Shown one piece after another: positions 1 to 9,741 of a DNA stretch of 64,000 nucleotides. The notes under the pieces are model-generated. The model was not told the DNA's origin, did no database searches, and worked only from the letters and a program-made list of their open reading frames with translations. A program made the translations under genes and the position numbers. The stretch's first letter is position 1, and each line of letters opens with the position of its first letter. Location: NCBI GenBank assembly GCA_038049695.1, contig CP142452.1, forward strand, positions 55,634,501-55,698,500, given 5' to 3'. The DNA comes from Cinnamomum chago (lineage: Eukaryota; Streptophyta; Magnoliopsida; Laurales; Lauraceae).

Positions 1-300
1 GCTGCAGTAGGCAGCTGGCAGCAGCTACATCTCTTCCTTGGTAGCAGGGGTAGGACTTGGCCACTGGGCCTGTTGGCAGAAATTCTGGCAGCTGGACTGG
101 TGCTTGGGCTGATGGCAGCTGGCAGCCGGAAGGAAAATCCTAGCCGCTGGGAAATGGGTAGCTGGCTGCTGAAAACAAAAGAGGGGTCTGGACCACTGGG
201 AGGGGAGAACACCTGGTTGCTGGGAAAGTTTGGGGGCAGCAGCTGCCGGACGCCGCTGTTGCTGCTGGCTGGCAGCTGGTAGCGAGGAGGGGGAAGACGA
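1..300. other. GC-rich segment with repeated CAGCTG
   Basis: This stretch is much more GC-rich than its surroundings and repeats GGCAGCTGG-like words and the palindrome CAGCTG many times. An open frame at 73-282 is low-complexity and matches nothing I recognise, so I do not call it a gene. It could be the edge of a repeat that begins outside the window. Confidence 0.4.
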
Positions 301-329
301 GGAGAGTATTTTGGTCAGTCTTATATAAA

Positions 330-535
330 TTTTATTCCATTCTGGGCATCATTCCAGCGTACCAAACGAAAGAAAAAAAATAAGAATTTCATTACTGGAC
401 TGATTCTTCAGTCTAACCAAACCTTGGAATGGAAATGATCATTCCTGCTTCATTCCATTCCAGACTCATTCCACTCTCCATTCCATTCCTACGTAAAACC
501 ATTCCAGCGAACCAAACGCTACCCTAGTTCTCCTC
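330..535. repeat. MITE-like ATTCC-rich segment
   Basis: Two copies of CATTCCAGCG(T/A)ACCAAACG lie at about 351-369 and 499-517, with several CATTCCATTCC words between them. Words of this kind (ATTCC runs next to AACCAAACG) are typical of plant hAT-like or Tourist-like miniature elements. The two copies are direct rather than inverted, so the element is partial or rearranged and its ends are not fixed. Confidence 0.35.
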
Positions 536-602
536 TCATGGGGCTGTTATTCATTTGAGAAGATGTGGTTTGGGTGAGATCAATGTCAAGCCACTACACC
601 AA

Positions 603-850
603 ATTAGGGTTTTTACGGTGTGCAAATTACGGCTTGCATCAGGTGCACGCCGTAAATGATATAAAATTACGGCGTGCCTGAAATGCGAGTCGTAAAAATT
701 CTTTTTTTACTCTTTTTAACGGCGTGCGTGTCTCGCGTCGTAAATGAGTGTCAATTACAGCGTGATCTATGCGGGTCGCAAATGAATACCTTTTTACGGC
801 CTCCGTCGCACACCGTAAATATCTAATGTTTCATGACCTACACTTGCACG
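603..850. repeat. Left subterminal palindrome array of the CACTA-like element
   Basis: At least five imperfect palindromes of 26-30 bp with the pattern TTACGGCxTGC...GCxCGCCGTAA are centred near 641, 680, 730, 768 and 806. Spacing is about 38-50 bp. Mutations have damaged individual arms, but TTACGGC/GTCGTAAA remains clear in each unit. Confidence 0.7.
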
Positions 851-1104
851 CCATAACATTGTAGCCCACCAAAAATTTCAGCCAAAATAATCTCTCTCAC
901 CAATCTTACAATAACCCACAAAATCGATTGATTAATTTTAAGAAAAAGAAAATCATTAATTTTAAGAAAAAGAAAACGCAGATTTAAAGAAAAAAAATTG
1001 GTCTCTTTGTCTGCCAAAATCGATCCCTCCGCCCAAGTCACTTCCAGGGCCCTTGGTGACGGCAACCTACAGTTGCATCTCCGGCGACCGTCGGCAACAA
1101 CTCT

Positions 1105-1440
1105 TTGGCGACCTACAGAGCATTTAATAAGGTCGGTAAAATTATTTTTATAATTTTTTTTATTTTTACTTATCCTTTTGCCGACGAAAAATACATCGGT
1201 AAAAGTATTATATATAATTTTTACCGACGAAAAAAAACGTCGGTAAATATATTTTTATATTTTTTATTTTATTTCTTATTTTGCAGAAGAAAAAAATGTC
1301 GGTAAAATTATTTGTATATTTTTATATGTTTATATTTTTAACTTTTTTAGCCGACGAAAAAGAAACGTCGGCATATGTATTTTTATGTTTTTTATTTTAT
1401 TTTTTATTTTGCCGACGAAAAAAAACGTCGGTAAAGTTCT
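1105..1440. repeat. Array of CCGACG-A(n)-CGTCGG hairpins
   Basis: About five units of the form GCCGACGAAAAAAAACGTCGGTAAA-like hairpin (arms CCGACG and CGTCGG, loop mostly A) occur near 1178, 1223, 1281, 1350 and 1411. They are separated by T-rich spacers of about 45-70 bp. The style is that of CACTA subterminal repeats but the motif differs from the TTACGGC array, so this may be the arm of a second, nested element. The small open frames across it are low complexity. Confidence 0.6.
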
Positions 1441-1449
1441 TATTTTTTC

Positions 1450-2640
1450 ACTCACCCGCCTCCAAAAGCCCCCTTTTCGCTCATGTGACTCTCTCCCTCC
1501 AAAAGCCCTATTTCCTTTGTTCTCTTATCTCACTCTCGCTCTCTCTGCTCTTATCTCACTCTCGCTCTCTCTGCTCTCTCGCTCCCTGCTCTTCTCTCAC
1601 TCTCGCTCTATCTTCCCTCAAAAGCCCTCTTTTCCCTCTTTTCTCTCTTTCATCTCTCTCTCTCTCTCCACGCTCTCTCTGCTCATCTCTCTCTCCACGT
1701 TTGATGGTCAGTGTTTGATGGCCTGGTTTTTTCCGAATGTGGAGAAAAGAAGTATCCTATTCTGCTTTTCGCTTGTTTATATACTCTCTGCCTGCGATCG
1801 AATGACGACTTCTGGTATTCCGGCGGGAATCCCTACCAGAATGTCGTGCTGGTGGCGGTTTTCAGATGTATTCCATCGCCGTAATTTAAACCTCCAGAGC
1901 CAACGTGACCGACGGACCCTTATAACTCTCTCCATCTGATCTCGACGCAGGTTCGATTTCCGAAATTCAGCATTTTGTTCTTCTTTCTCGTTTTCGTTTG
2001 ATATATTTTGAGTGTCTGGATTTTTTAGGATCGATTCTCTTCTGTTGTTGTTTTTCCAACTCTTTTGGCATTTCAAGGGTAAGGGTTTCTACAGCAAATT
2101 AGATTCAATCTGCAATGGCGATGGCTGCGACTCTGCGACGCAAAGGGAGGCGTCTCCTTCCGATCATCTCCTCTTCTCCCAACCCATCTCGATCGACGCT
2201 TCTCTTAGAGTAAGATCAACATCATAAACCCCATACTTTTCTTTATCTCTTTTCTCCTTTCCTGCGCACGCCAATCTTCAACTCTGCCTCTATACCTACA
2301 CATGCTGCGCTCCTCCTTCCTCGCCCCTCTCCTCCACTGCTCACTCTCCTTGGCTCTCTCCTCCTCTCCCTCTCCTTCCCTGCTCTCCCTCTCCCCTGCT
2401 TCCTCCTTTCTTCCACCCTGCACCGCCTTCTTCCTCCTCTCCCTGTCTCCCTCCGCCCAGAGCTCTTCCTGTTCCTTTCCTTCTCCACTGTTCCTCTCAC
2501 CCTCTTCTTCCTCTATCTTTCCTCGCTCTCCTCTCCCCTGCGGATCTGCACCCACTGTAACTCTCCTTTTATTTTTCTTCTTTCTTCTCTTCCTCTACTT
2601 CCCCATCTTCTCCTTTCCCTTCTCCATCTCATTGCTGCAC
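1450..2640 (+). other. Pyrimidine-rich (CT)n promoter/5'UTR-like region
   Basis: Two long CT-rich stretches (about 1490-1710 and 2240-2640) flank a more complex segment holding a short ATG-initiated reading frame at 2115. CT-rich tracts like these are common in promoters and 5' leaders of plant genes and are often carried along by gene-capturing Helitrons or Pack elements. The long frames across the tracts (Ser/Leu-rich on plus, Arg/Glu-rich on minus) are composition artefacts. Confidence 0.4.
2115..2209 (+). pseudogene. Captured first exon with mitochondrial-presequence-like N-terminus
   Basis: The ATG at 2115 opens a peptide starting MAMAATLRRKGRRLLPIISS, followed by more Ser/Pro/Arg/Leu and no acidic residue until its last codon. 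That composition fits an amphipathic, Arg/Ser-rich mitochondrial (or dual) targeting presequence. Near its end the frame runs into TTAGA|GTAAGAT, a good plant splice donor (GT at 2210). I therefore read it as exon 1 of a host gene whose remaining exons are absent here. It sits between CT-rich tracts typical of a 5' leader and lies upstream of other captured exons. The parent gene is not recognised. Confidence 0.4.
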
Positions 2641-3320
2641 CTGCACAAACCTACTCCGCTGCACTACGTCGTTTTCTCTATCTATCTCGATCGTTCTCTT
2701 TATGGGGTAGAGGATTGGGTGGGGTTTTCGGCTGGGGTCTCAGATGGGGTGTGGGTGAAAAGGGTTTTAGCTTTACAGAGGTGGGGTTTAGGCTTTGAGT
2801 GGTTCGAGATTGAAAGGGATTAGATATGGTGATTTAGGTTCTCATTTGCTATTAAGGGGAGGCTTTTTTTTCTACCAAATCTATCTCTTCCCTTTGCTGT
2901 TAGGGTTTTTTTTCCCGTCACTGCACCGCCCTGTCTTTCATAATCATCATATACAAACCACACCTTTTTCCCTTCTTGAGTAACATCTGCAATGATGTTT
3001 TCTTATTTTATCAGGTAAGACCATTGAAAACATGGGTCTTTGTTTGTTCTTCTAATTTTGAAGACCTAATTCATGTTTTTTTATGTTGGCAGTGAGAATC
3101 CATAGCAATCGATTAGCACTTAGGTTGTTTTAAATTTTAATTTGAAACCTGGTGATGGCTATTTAATGAGAATTCATTCCTAAATAAATATGGGATTTTG
3201 TTTTTTCTTCCAATGTTAATGAAACAATTTCATGTTTTTGGTGTTCTTCTAATTTTGATGACCCATTTTTTATGCTTTTGATGTCAGCACTAAGAATCTA
3301 AGGTTGCCCATCTGTAAGTG

Positions 3321-3485
3321 CTTTGCTTTCCATTATTATTCTCCTTTTTCTCCTTTTTTTTTCATGTTTGTGGTTGATTTATCCAATTCAGTTCTTTTAC
3401 TTGATATGAGTACTCTTCTTTTCCTTTCTTTCTTTCTATTTCTTTTGAAATATATTTGATATATCTCTCTTTTCTTCTTTTTATA
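3321..3485 (+). repeat. Intron duplicate, copy 1 (matches 4423-4583)
   Basis: About 160 bp beginning CTTTGCTTTCCATTATT and running through TTGATATGAGTACTC is nearly identical to 4423-4583, differing by a few bases and T-run lengths. Copy 1 ends at the acceptor AG of the exon at 3497. Copy 2 follows the donor of the exon at 3966-4360. Both are therefore the same intron. Confidence 0.85.
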
Positions 3486-3496
3486 TGCACGAGCAG

Positions 3497-3574
3497 CTTC
3501 TTGCAGTGATTCTGCCAGTTGCAGGCTTATGTGCTTTCTTGTGGTTTGCTGGCAGAGATATTGTTCAAGGCAGT
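3497..3574 (+). pseudogene. Captured exon 2 of a host membrane-protein gene
   Basis: Seventy-eight bases bounded by ...GAGCAG (acceptor) and GTAAGG (donor at 3575) encode 26 residues in phase 0: LLAVILPVAGLCAFLWFAGR followed by DIVQGS. This is a membrane helix ending in a conserved-looking charged turn. It is the natural continuation of the exon at 3966-4360, which ends GWILDTIVSIW, yet it lies upstream of that exon. I recall plant plastid membrane proteins with a near-identical run (...LTYLSMTGQLGW... then ...LWWAGRDI...) but cannot name the gene with confidence. The following exon (a C-x2-C domain in my recollection) is not visible. Confidence 0.65.
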
Positions 3575-3965
3575 GTAAGGACCCTTCCAAATACAACTCT
3601 TCTTCTAACATTAAGAAGTATTGCCTGTTGTATTATAGTCTTAATTTTCATCATACATTTCAGCCTTCCAGAGAAAATTGGAAATATGATTCACTGTTTA
3701 CAATAATTTTTTTTTAATGGTCTGTTTACAATAATGTTACATCTTGGCTGAGATGTTACGGTGTGTTTTTCCAGTAGTCTTTTAACTATCAGTTCATCAG
3801 ATGCTTCATGATTAACTGATATGATATCATTCACATACATTTAAACCTATGTTTGTGTTGTATGGATTCTTTTCAATGGACCACTTAGCAGTGCACGTAA
3901 CAAAAAGTTGGATTTACCATGGATTCTTCTAGGACTAAATTGAACATTGCCTTTCTATAGATAAA

Positions 3966-4360
3966 ATGTTATTGTGTGAAAGCATCTGTGATGATAGTTT
4001 CAGTAAAAAAACCCATTTGGGTTTCAAGCTCCTGCCACCAAGAAACTGCTATTCATTATCAAGAAGAAAGCTTGGTCTTTTGCATAGAAATGGGCGCAAG
4101 TTGAGAGCTTTTTTAGTGGGTTGGTCTTTCTTGGGAGATACAGAGGAAAAAGATGGGATTTTTATGGGAAGGGAGAAGAAAGAGAAGAGGGTGGTTGTGG
4201 TTAGAGTGAACCAGGGCTTCGGTTTCATGGGGGTGGAGGTGGGAAGGATAACAGCAACACTGCAAGGCTTTTGGGGAATATTGCTTTTGCTACTGGGCTT
4301 ACTTATCTCCCAATGACAGAGCAGCTTGGTTGGATTCTGGATACAATTGTTTCTATCTGG
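3966..4360 (+). pseudogene. Captured exon 1 of the same host gene, N-terminal part
   Basis: The ATG at 3966 opens a basic, Ser/Arg-rich leader (RNCYSLSRRKLGLLHRNGRK) that looks like a chloroplast transit peptide. After a Gly-rich stretch near 4225 the better frame shifts by one base: it reads GGGGKDNSNTARLLGNIAFA, then TGLTYLPMTEQLGWILDTIV and SIW, and stops at donor TGG|GTAAGG (GT at 4361). So there is one frameshift relative to the presumed parent. The intron after it duplicates the intron before exon 2 at 3497, which ties both pieces to one gene. No usable gene remains. Confidence 0.65.
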
Positions 4361-4422
4361 GTAAGGGGTTTTCAATCTGGGTGGGCTTTTTCTTTTTTTT
4401 TGTTCATATAATTTTCATCTTT

Positions 4423-4583
4423 GCTTTGCTTTCCATTATTTTTCTCCTTTTTTTTTCTTTTTTTTTCATGTTTGTGGTTGATTTATCCAATTCAGTTCTT
4501 TTACTTGATATGAGTACTCTTCTTTTCCTTTCTTTCTATTTCTTTTGAAATATATTTGATGTATCTCTCTTTTCTTCTTTTCT
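4423..4583 (+). repeat. Intron duplicate, copy 2 (matches 3321-3485)
   Basis: Second copy of the intron sequence described at 3321-3485. It follows exon 1 (ending 4360) in its expected position but then runs into unrelated sequence (AAAATGTAAGGTGCACGCC) instead of exon 2. Confidence 0.85.
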
Positions 4584-4724
4584 GTTTTGAAAATGTAAGG
4601 TGCACGCCTAATGATTCTCATGATTTAAAAGAAATCTTTTATGAAAGTCTATTTTATTTTATAAGTATTCGAAGAATTATTATTTTATGAATTTTGTAAT
4701 AAACTATTTAGTTTTTTTTATCGA

Positions 4725-4756
4725 GGCCCGGGCTAAGCACGGGCCTGCATTGCTAG
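4725..4756 (+). mobile_element. Helitron 3' terminus (hairpin + CTAG)
   Basis: A GC-rich hairpin (arms GGCCCG at 4725-4730 and CGGGCC at 4740-4745) is followed 7 nt later by CTAG and then T. This is the standard plant Helitron 3' end: a hairpin about 10 nt before CTRR, inserted before T. The captured exons on the same strand upstream (2115, 3497, 3966) are what a gene-capturing Helitron would carry. I could not fix the 5' end (expected TC after A); it should lie left of 2115 if all three exons belong to it. Confidence 0.65.
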
Positions 4757-4778
4757 TATATATATATATATATACATA
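4757..4778. repeat. (TA)n microsatellite
   Basis: Run of TA dinucleotides directly after the Helitron insertion boundary. Confidence 0.8.
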
Positions 4779-5877
4779 CATATAATTTCAAAGTGTTCAA
4801 TTATTAATTGCTACTAGAATTAACACCAACCAAGACTAGGTAAAGCATTTGGCCTTATCCAAGATTAGGTTATTTATAATCAATAGAGATAGACAGACAA
4901 TTATAAAGACCACATTGCATGATGTTGCCCTCTTACGTACCCTACATAAATTCTGTTAACTAGTTTATAACGTTTGCATTCATAAAGTTTAGATATGAAA
5001 AACTAAAGGAAAATTCGAAATTAACTAGCACTATTGTCATTAAGAAAAATACAAATCAAAAAATGAATGATACATACCACAAATTACAAAGAACATGCAT
5101 TTGTTCTTCTAGTCCCTAATATTTGTCCACTGAATAGCTGTTTTGTCTTCAAATTACAATCTAACTAGGGACATACATATACAGGACCCATCTTTTGTTT
5201 TTTTTATTAAAACCAATTGTAAACTTGCCTCATATCGACCAACTCGGGAAGCTTTTCTTCTGAATGAAGTATTGGGAAGCACAATTGCATGGCCGATCAA
5301 GTACATCGTACCTTGTTAGAAGATGAGAGGTAAAAAATCTTCGATTGAGTTTTTGGGTTTCAAGTCTTCAAGTTTATATTATCTTGAACCTGCTTGTGGG
5401 AATTAGGATTGGATTTTTAAACCTTGCTGATGCTACACTACTACTACTACTCTACATCTCTTTTAACATTTAAAAATTATTTGGGTTGGTGAAGTTATGT
5501 GCTACCTAATATTGCAGTAACGATTCTGTAAAATTTTGTTTGTTTGTGCAGATTTTGCTGATAAGTATTAGAAGGACACAATTTCAGTTCCAGCTTCATG
5601 GGTATCTTTCTCGGGAGTTTTTTTTTTTTTTTTGTGGTTCACTTTTGTTGTATTAAGAACAAATACTAAGGCTTTTGTTTCTAAAATTGTATTGGTAGCA
5701 TTGATATGTTGAAATATTGATTTCGTTTCTTCACTTTAGGTTGAAAGAGAACTACAAAGTTTAATAGATTTCATTCATGTATGGGCACATATGTTTTGTA
5801 TTGGTTGAATTTAGTTTCAATTTAACAGGATATTAATGGTTTACATTCAATTTTTTTGTTTAAAAAAAATAACACAA
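4779..5877. other. AT-rich interior of the CACTA-like element, no gene seen
   Basis: AT-rich DNA without a credible reading frame, with short T runs and a (CTA)n stretch near 5441-5452. It links the Helitron end to the right subterminal array. Confidence 0.5.
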
Positions 5878-6285
5878 TCACGGCGCGCGATGCACGTCGT
5901 ATATTAGATCTTTCCAATCCTTTTACAGCCCTCTTTGCACGCCGTAAATTCGTTCTAGAAACCCATTTACGGCCTACGTCTACACGCCGTAACAACGATT
6001 TACAAAATTAATTTACGGCCTGCGCGTGCACGTCATTATTACATATTCTAATACGTTTTCACGGCATGTCATGTGCATTGTAAGATAAAAATAACCAACT
6101 CTTTAACGGCCCTCCCAGCGCGTCGTAAAAGACCTTCATTAATGGCATTCATTTAGTGCCGTGAATATGTTCTGAAAGTCATAGCAAGCTTCACTTACGG
6201 CGTGCATTTGAGTATGTTACGGCCCGCAAATGTGCGTCGTTAATACACATATCCTTTTACGGCTGGAGCTTCTACGGCACGATAC
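5878..6285. repeat. Right subterminal palindrome array of the CACTA-like element
   Basis: Roughly eight units of the TTACGGCC...GCACGCCGTAA type (for example near 5925-5950, 5968-5992, 6010-6035, 6105-6130, 6215-6242) at about 45-55 bp intervals. They match the left array at 603-850 and so define the other side of the same element family. Confidence 0.7.
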
Positions 6286-6290
6286 GGCAA

Positions 6291-6837
6291 AAGTTGTGTG
6301 TCAATCAAGTTCGTCAAAATCCCATGAGAAATAGAGATATCTTTATGCCATATCGCAGGACATCTTTCAACCTTTCGATTTAATCCAAAGGACATGCATT
6401 TAGTGCAGACCAGAGCTTACCAACATGAGTCGTGCAAGGTGATCCTTTCTCCTTATACTAGTGTAGCCCTGCACGTGCAGTGCTGAAACAAATATATGAA
6501 GAAAAGGTTAATAGACAACTTGATTTATTAGACAGAGATCATATGATTAAGATCATCAAATCTGATGTTTGATTTATAATAGGGCCCATGAATTGGAATG
6601 TTTTGATACAAAGACATACATGTATGATACATATGTAGTAGTTATAATGCTTTGTACAAAAACAAGTAGAATTTTTCTTACCAGCTTCAATTTGTTGTTG
6701 ATAGCTAAAAATGGATTATGTGTGTCTATGCAAGTTGTGAATTAATGAAAGATGACAGCAACCAAGCAGTAAGCAATAGTACATGAAGCAAGTTTCGAAT
6801 ATGTTTATCTACTTTTGTTGATAATGGTCAGATCAAG
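6291..6837. other. No gene or repeat recognised
   Basis: AT-rich sequence with no credible reading frame, splice pattern or terminal repeat that I could support. Confidence 0.5.
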
Positions 6838-7068
6838 GTTTAAAAAACCGGACTCGGGACCTGACTCGTTCATGACCGAGTCCGAGTCGACTGGCTGAGT
6901 CGCAGGGACTTGGCCGAGTCCCAACTTCAGTTGGATAGCCGAGTTATAGGACTCGGCCAAGTCCCGTGCAACTCGACCAAGTCCCTTGATTCGAGTCCGA
7001 GTCCTATGCGAACCAACTTCGTATGTGCCGAGTCCGAGTCAACTAGGACTTGGCCGATTGTTTAAAAC
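6838..7068. mobile_element. Short palindrome-rich MITE-like element
   Basis: About 230 bp bounded by GTTTAAAAAACCGG and its rough inverse CCGATTGTTTAAAAC, with GATCA just outside each end as a possible target duplication (6831-6835 and 7072-7076). The interior is made almost wholly of GACTCGGCCGAGTCC-like words in both orientations. No coding capacity. Superfamily not assigned. Confidence 0.5.
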
Positions 7069-7504
7069 ATGGATCAGATAAATTAGAAAACCAAGTATAA
7101 AAAATTGTGTTAGGCACAAGAAAGCTAATCATTTTATCATATGAAGTAAGTGAGGAACACTATTAGATTGTATATAGCCTTGAACAAACATTTTACCTTT
7201 AGTCTTTAAACTTGCTGTCGCGACGTCGGACCGGGTTAACACCAGGAGTGCTCTCCTAATCCGGGATCAGGACTGCAAGGGTGGTAAGCATAAATATTGT
7301 CTTTTTCTTTTTCTTTTTACATGTACACTGATCAAGAACGAAAACCACATCCGTGTACGTGATTTCCCACAGGTTTCCGCTATGAGGATGTCACGCTCAC
7401 AAGAAAATCATCATCAGAGTGCGGAAGCATGTAGCAAACTAAGTATAGAAAAATAAAAAACCTTTCCATGATAGCAAGACTGATAAGACAATTCTATTTG
7501 TCAT

Positions 7505-9120
7505 TGAAAGTCCGGGATCCTAATCCTAGAGGGGGTGGGGTTGAATAGGGTGAGCTACAAATTAGTGACCAATTATGCCAAATTTTAACTTCTTTAAAAT
7601 TAAATAGTCACAAGTGATGATTAAGTAAATAAATGCGGAAGCTAACTGAAACAATCACCACAAAGCATGTACCATCACACAGTGATTTATAGTGGTTCGA
7701 CCTCAATGCCTACATCCACTACATGCTTGTGATCCAACACCCCACCGGATTTCCACTATATATATGCTTTTCAAAAGGCTAAGCACTAACCTTTACAATG
7801 ATGTTTTTCTAGGCTAAACAACAACCTATCAATGTGCTTTTCTAGGCTAAGCAATAACCTTTACAAGATGCTTTTCCAAGGCTAAGAAATAACCTCTACA
7901 ATGATGCTTTTCTTAGGCTAAGCAATAACCTTTACAAGATGAATAATTTCTTTCAAAATAGTGTCTACACGAACACTAAAAGAGATACAATTTAAGCTCA
8001 ATACATTTGCCTCTTAATTAGGCTGATATGAAAGTTAAAACAAGATACAAACATACACAAACAATTAGCTAAAGTGTGTGCTCAAAGTGTGTGAATGTTT
8101 ACTTCAATCAATTTCTAAAATGAAGTTCTTAAATGAATGCTTGATGCATTTGAAAATCTAAGCTCAGAAAATGATGATTGAAGTGATGTGCTAATCACAT
8201 GAAATATTCAAAACAACTTGAAAAGACATACTATACAATTTGTATGAAGTTTAAAGACTAAAACACATGTGATTGAGACATGAGTGTTTGCAAAACAATC
8301 TAATATGCTTAAGTGATTTGGTGTTTGTAAAACAACTCAGTTAAAGCTAGAAATCATGCTGATAAGGAGTTACAAAGATTAGAACATGCATGGATTTCAA
8401 ATGGAATGGAAATCAACCTTAACTTGGAAAGATATACCATTAAATCTCAAACATTTGGATTTCCATTTGCCCTCTAGCTTTCTCATCTTATTCATCTTCC
8501 TTAGGCTTTAAAACAGTTCCAAAGATTCACTCGACAAGCCCCTAAAAGGTGAGGAATGATTTGGACTTTTATACAAAAAACAGTCCAACGGCTTGTTGGC
8601 TCGGTCGACCCCATGACCCTTCAGTCAACCAGGAACAACGGTCATATTGGCCAACAGCTAGTTTCCCTAGTCGACCTGGATTGGGCTCAGTCGATCGGGT
8701 ATACTAGCTATATTTCCCAACAGCTAGTTGGCTCGGTCGACCGAGTACAAGGCTCGGTTGACTGAGTACACTGGCCTGGGAGGAGTTCCTGCAAAATCTT
8801 CAATTTTCTAAAAAATGAAACTTGGAACAGGGCCAGCATGATTTATGCATAACATCGAGATTCTAAAGATGAGGAATGTATGCAAATCACAAACCTAGAT
8901 TTCTAACTTGATTTTCCAAAAACATGCATGAAGAATAAGATTTTCGAAAGAGCATTTAAAGTTCTAAAACATGCATGATTAAATCATTTGAAAATCAAAT
9001 GCATATGCAAGCTAGGAACTTAGATTTCAATGTCCAAACTAAGATGCATGAGTGTGTGATCAATTGATGATGAAAGTGATAGTGTATCCATCAAATTAGC
9101 AACATACAAAAATCCTAACA
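7505..9120 (-). mobile_element. Family B solo LTR (B1)
   Basis: Runs from TGAAAGTCC to AATCCTAACA on the plus strand, the same termini as the LTRs of the complete element at 9742-17167, so it reads TGTTAGG...CTTTCA on the minus strand. Flanks GTCAT and ATCAT are a decayed 5-bp target duplication. No interior is attached. It contains the GGTCGACC-type palindrome cluster at 8590-8770. It looks older than B2 by eye. Confidence 0.85.
8590..8770 (-). promoter_or_regulatory. TCGA-core palindrome cluster and MSA-like site in B1 U3
   Basis: GGTCGACC-like palindromes (CTCGGTCGACC, AGTCGACCTG, AGTCGATCGG, CTCGGTCGACCGAG) recur at roughly 20-60 bp. A TCCAACGGCT match to the MSA consensus (YCYAACGGYY) lies at about 8582-8592, beside a TATA-like stretch on the minus strand. 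Regulatory role is inferred from position and motif only. Confidence 0.5.
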
Positions 9121-9741
9121 ATCATGATGTCAGAATGAGAAGTGTTCATGTAGCATTCCCAAGGCATAAAGTTAAGTGTTTAAACAAAAGATAAGTTTAA
9201 TTAGCATTCCCCAAAAGTAAAGGCCAACAAAGGCCAGTACATCCCAAAAATCCAAAGTGTAATGATCACTATCCCAAAAGATGTGTCGTAAATCGTAGCA
9301 TGACTCCAATGTCTAAACGACATCATCAGCTCGCCATTCACCTACACGTTGCTGCTCTCCGGTCGCTCCCTCTGGCTCCTACTCAAAGGCAACGGGATCT
9401 GGACCTAAGTACCAAAGTAGTGGGTCAGACACGACGGTCTGGCAGGTGGGTGAAGAGAAATAAACTATATAATAGTTTATAAATCAATTGAAAAAAGCAT
9501 TTAAAATCGGTAGAAACAATAAATGTCATGAAATACAATGCATGCTTTACTCAAAAACACATGATCGATGTAAAACATGAGTACGTCAATGAACAGATAA
9601 CTGGCAAGATGGCAACCACACAAAGTTAAACTCTCCATCACTAATGTGATAAGAGCATGCTAGAGGCGTTGGTCTCGGACCCACGAAGTGACAAGAGCCA
9701 ACTAAATACATATACTAGATGCAAAGAAACTTGGATAACAG

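Larger units (their letters stand above)
592..6290. mobile_element. CACTA (En/Spm)-like DNA transposon, no transposase seen
   Basis: The left end reads CACTACACCAAATTAGGG, the classic CACTA terminus, and is followed at once by an array of TTACGGC...GCCGTAA palindromes. A matching array lies at 5878-6285. Arrays of this kind near both ends are the TNPA-binding hallmark of the family. I do not see the right terminus (expected ...GTAGTG) near 6290, so the right end is lost or altered. No transposase frame remains; the interior holds CT-rich DNA, a hairpin array, a Helitron 3' end and host-gene fragments. Non-autonomous; limits approximate. Confidence 0.55.

Noticed and set aside
2205-2823. Long frames on both strands of the CT-rich tract
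   Set aside because: Ser/Leu-rich on one strand and Arg/Glu-rich on the other, caused by pyrimidine bias. No domain or codon pattern.
6462-6468. AGTGTAG as the missing right terminus of the CACTA-like element
   Set aside because: It does not match the inverse of CACTACACC, is not next to the subterminal array, and has no flanking 3-bp duplication I could confirm.
8556-8765. Frame across the B1 palindrome cluster
   Set aside because: Its repeats (QLVGSVD) are translations of the TCGA palindromes in an LTR; no gene.
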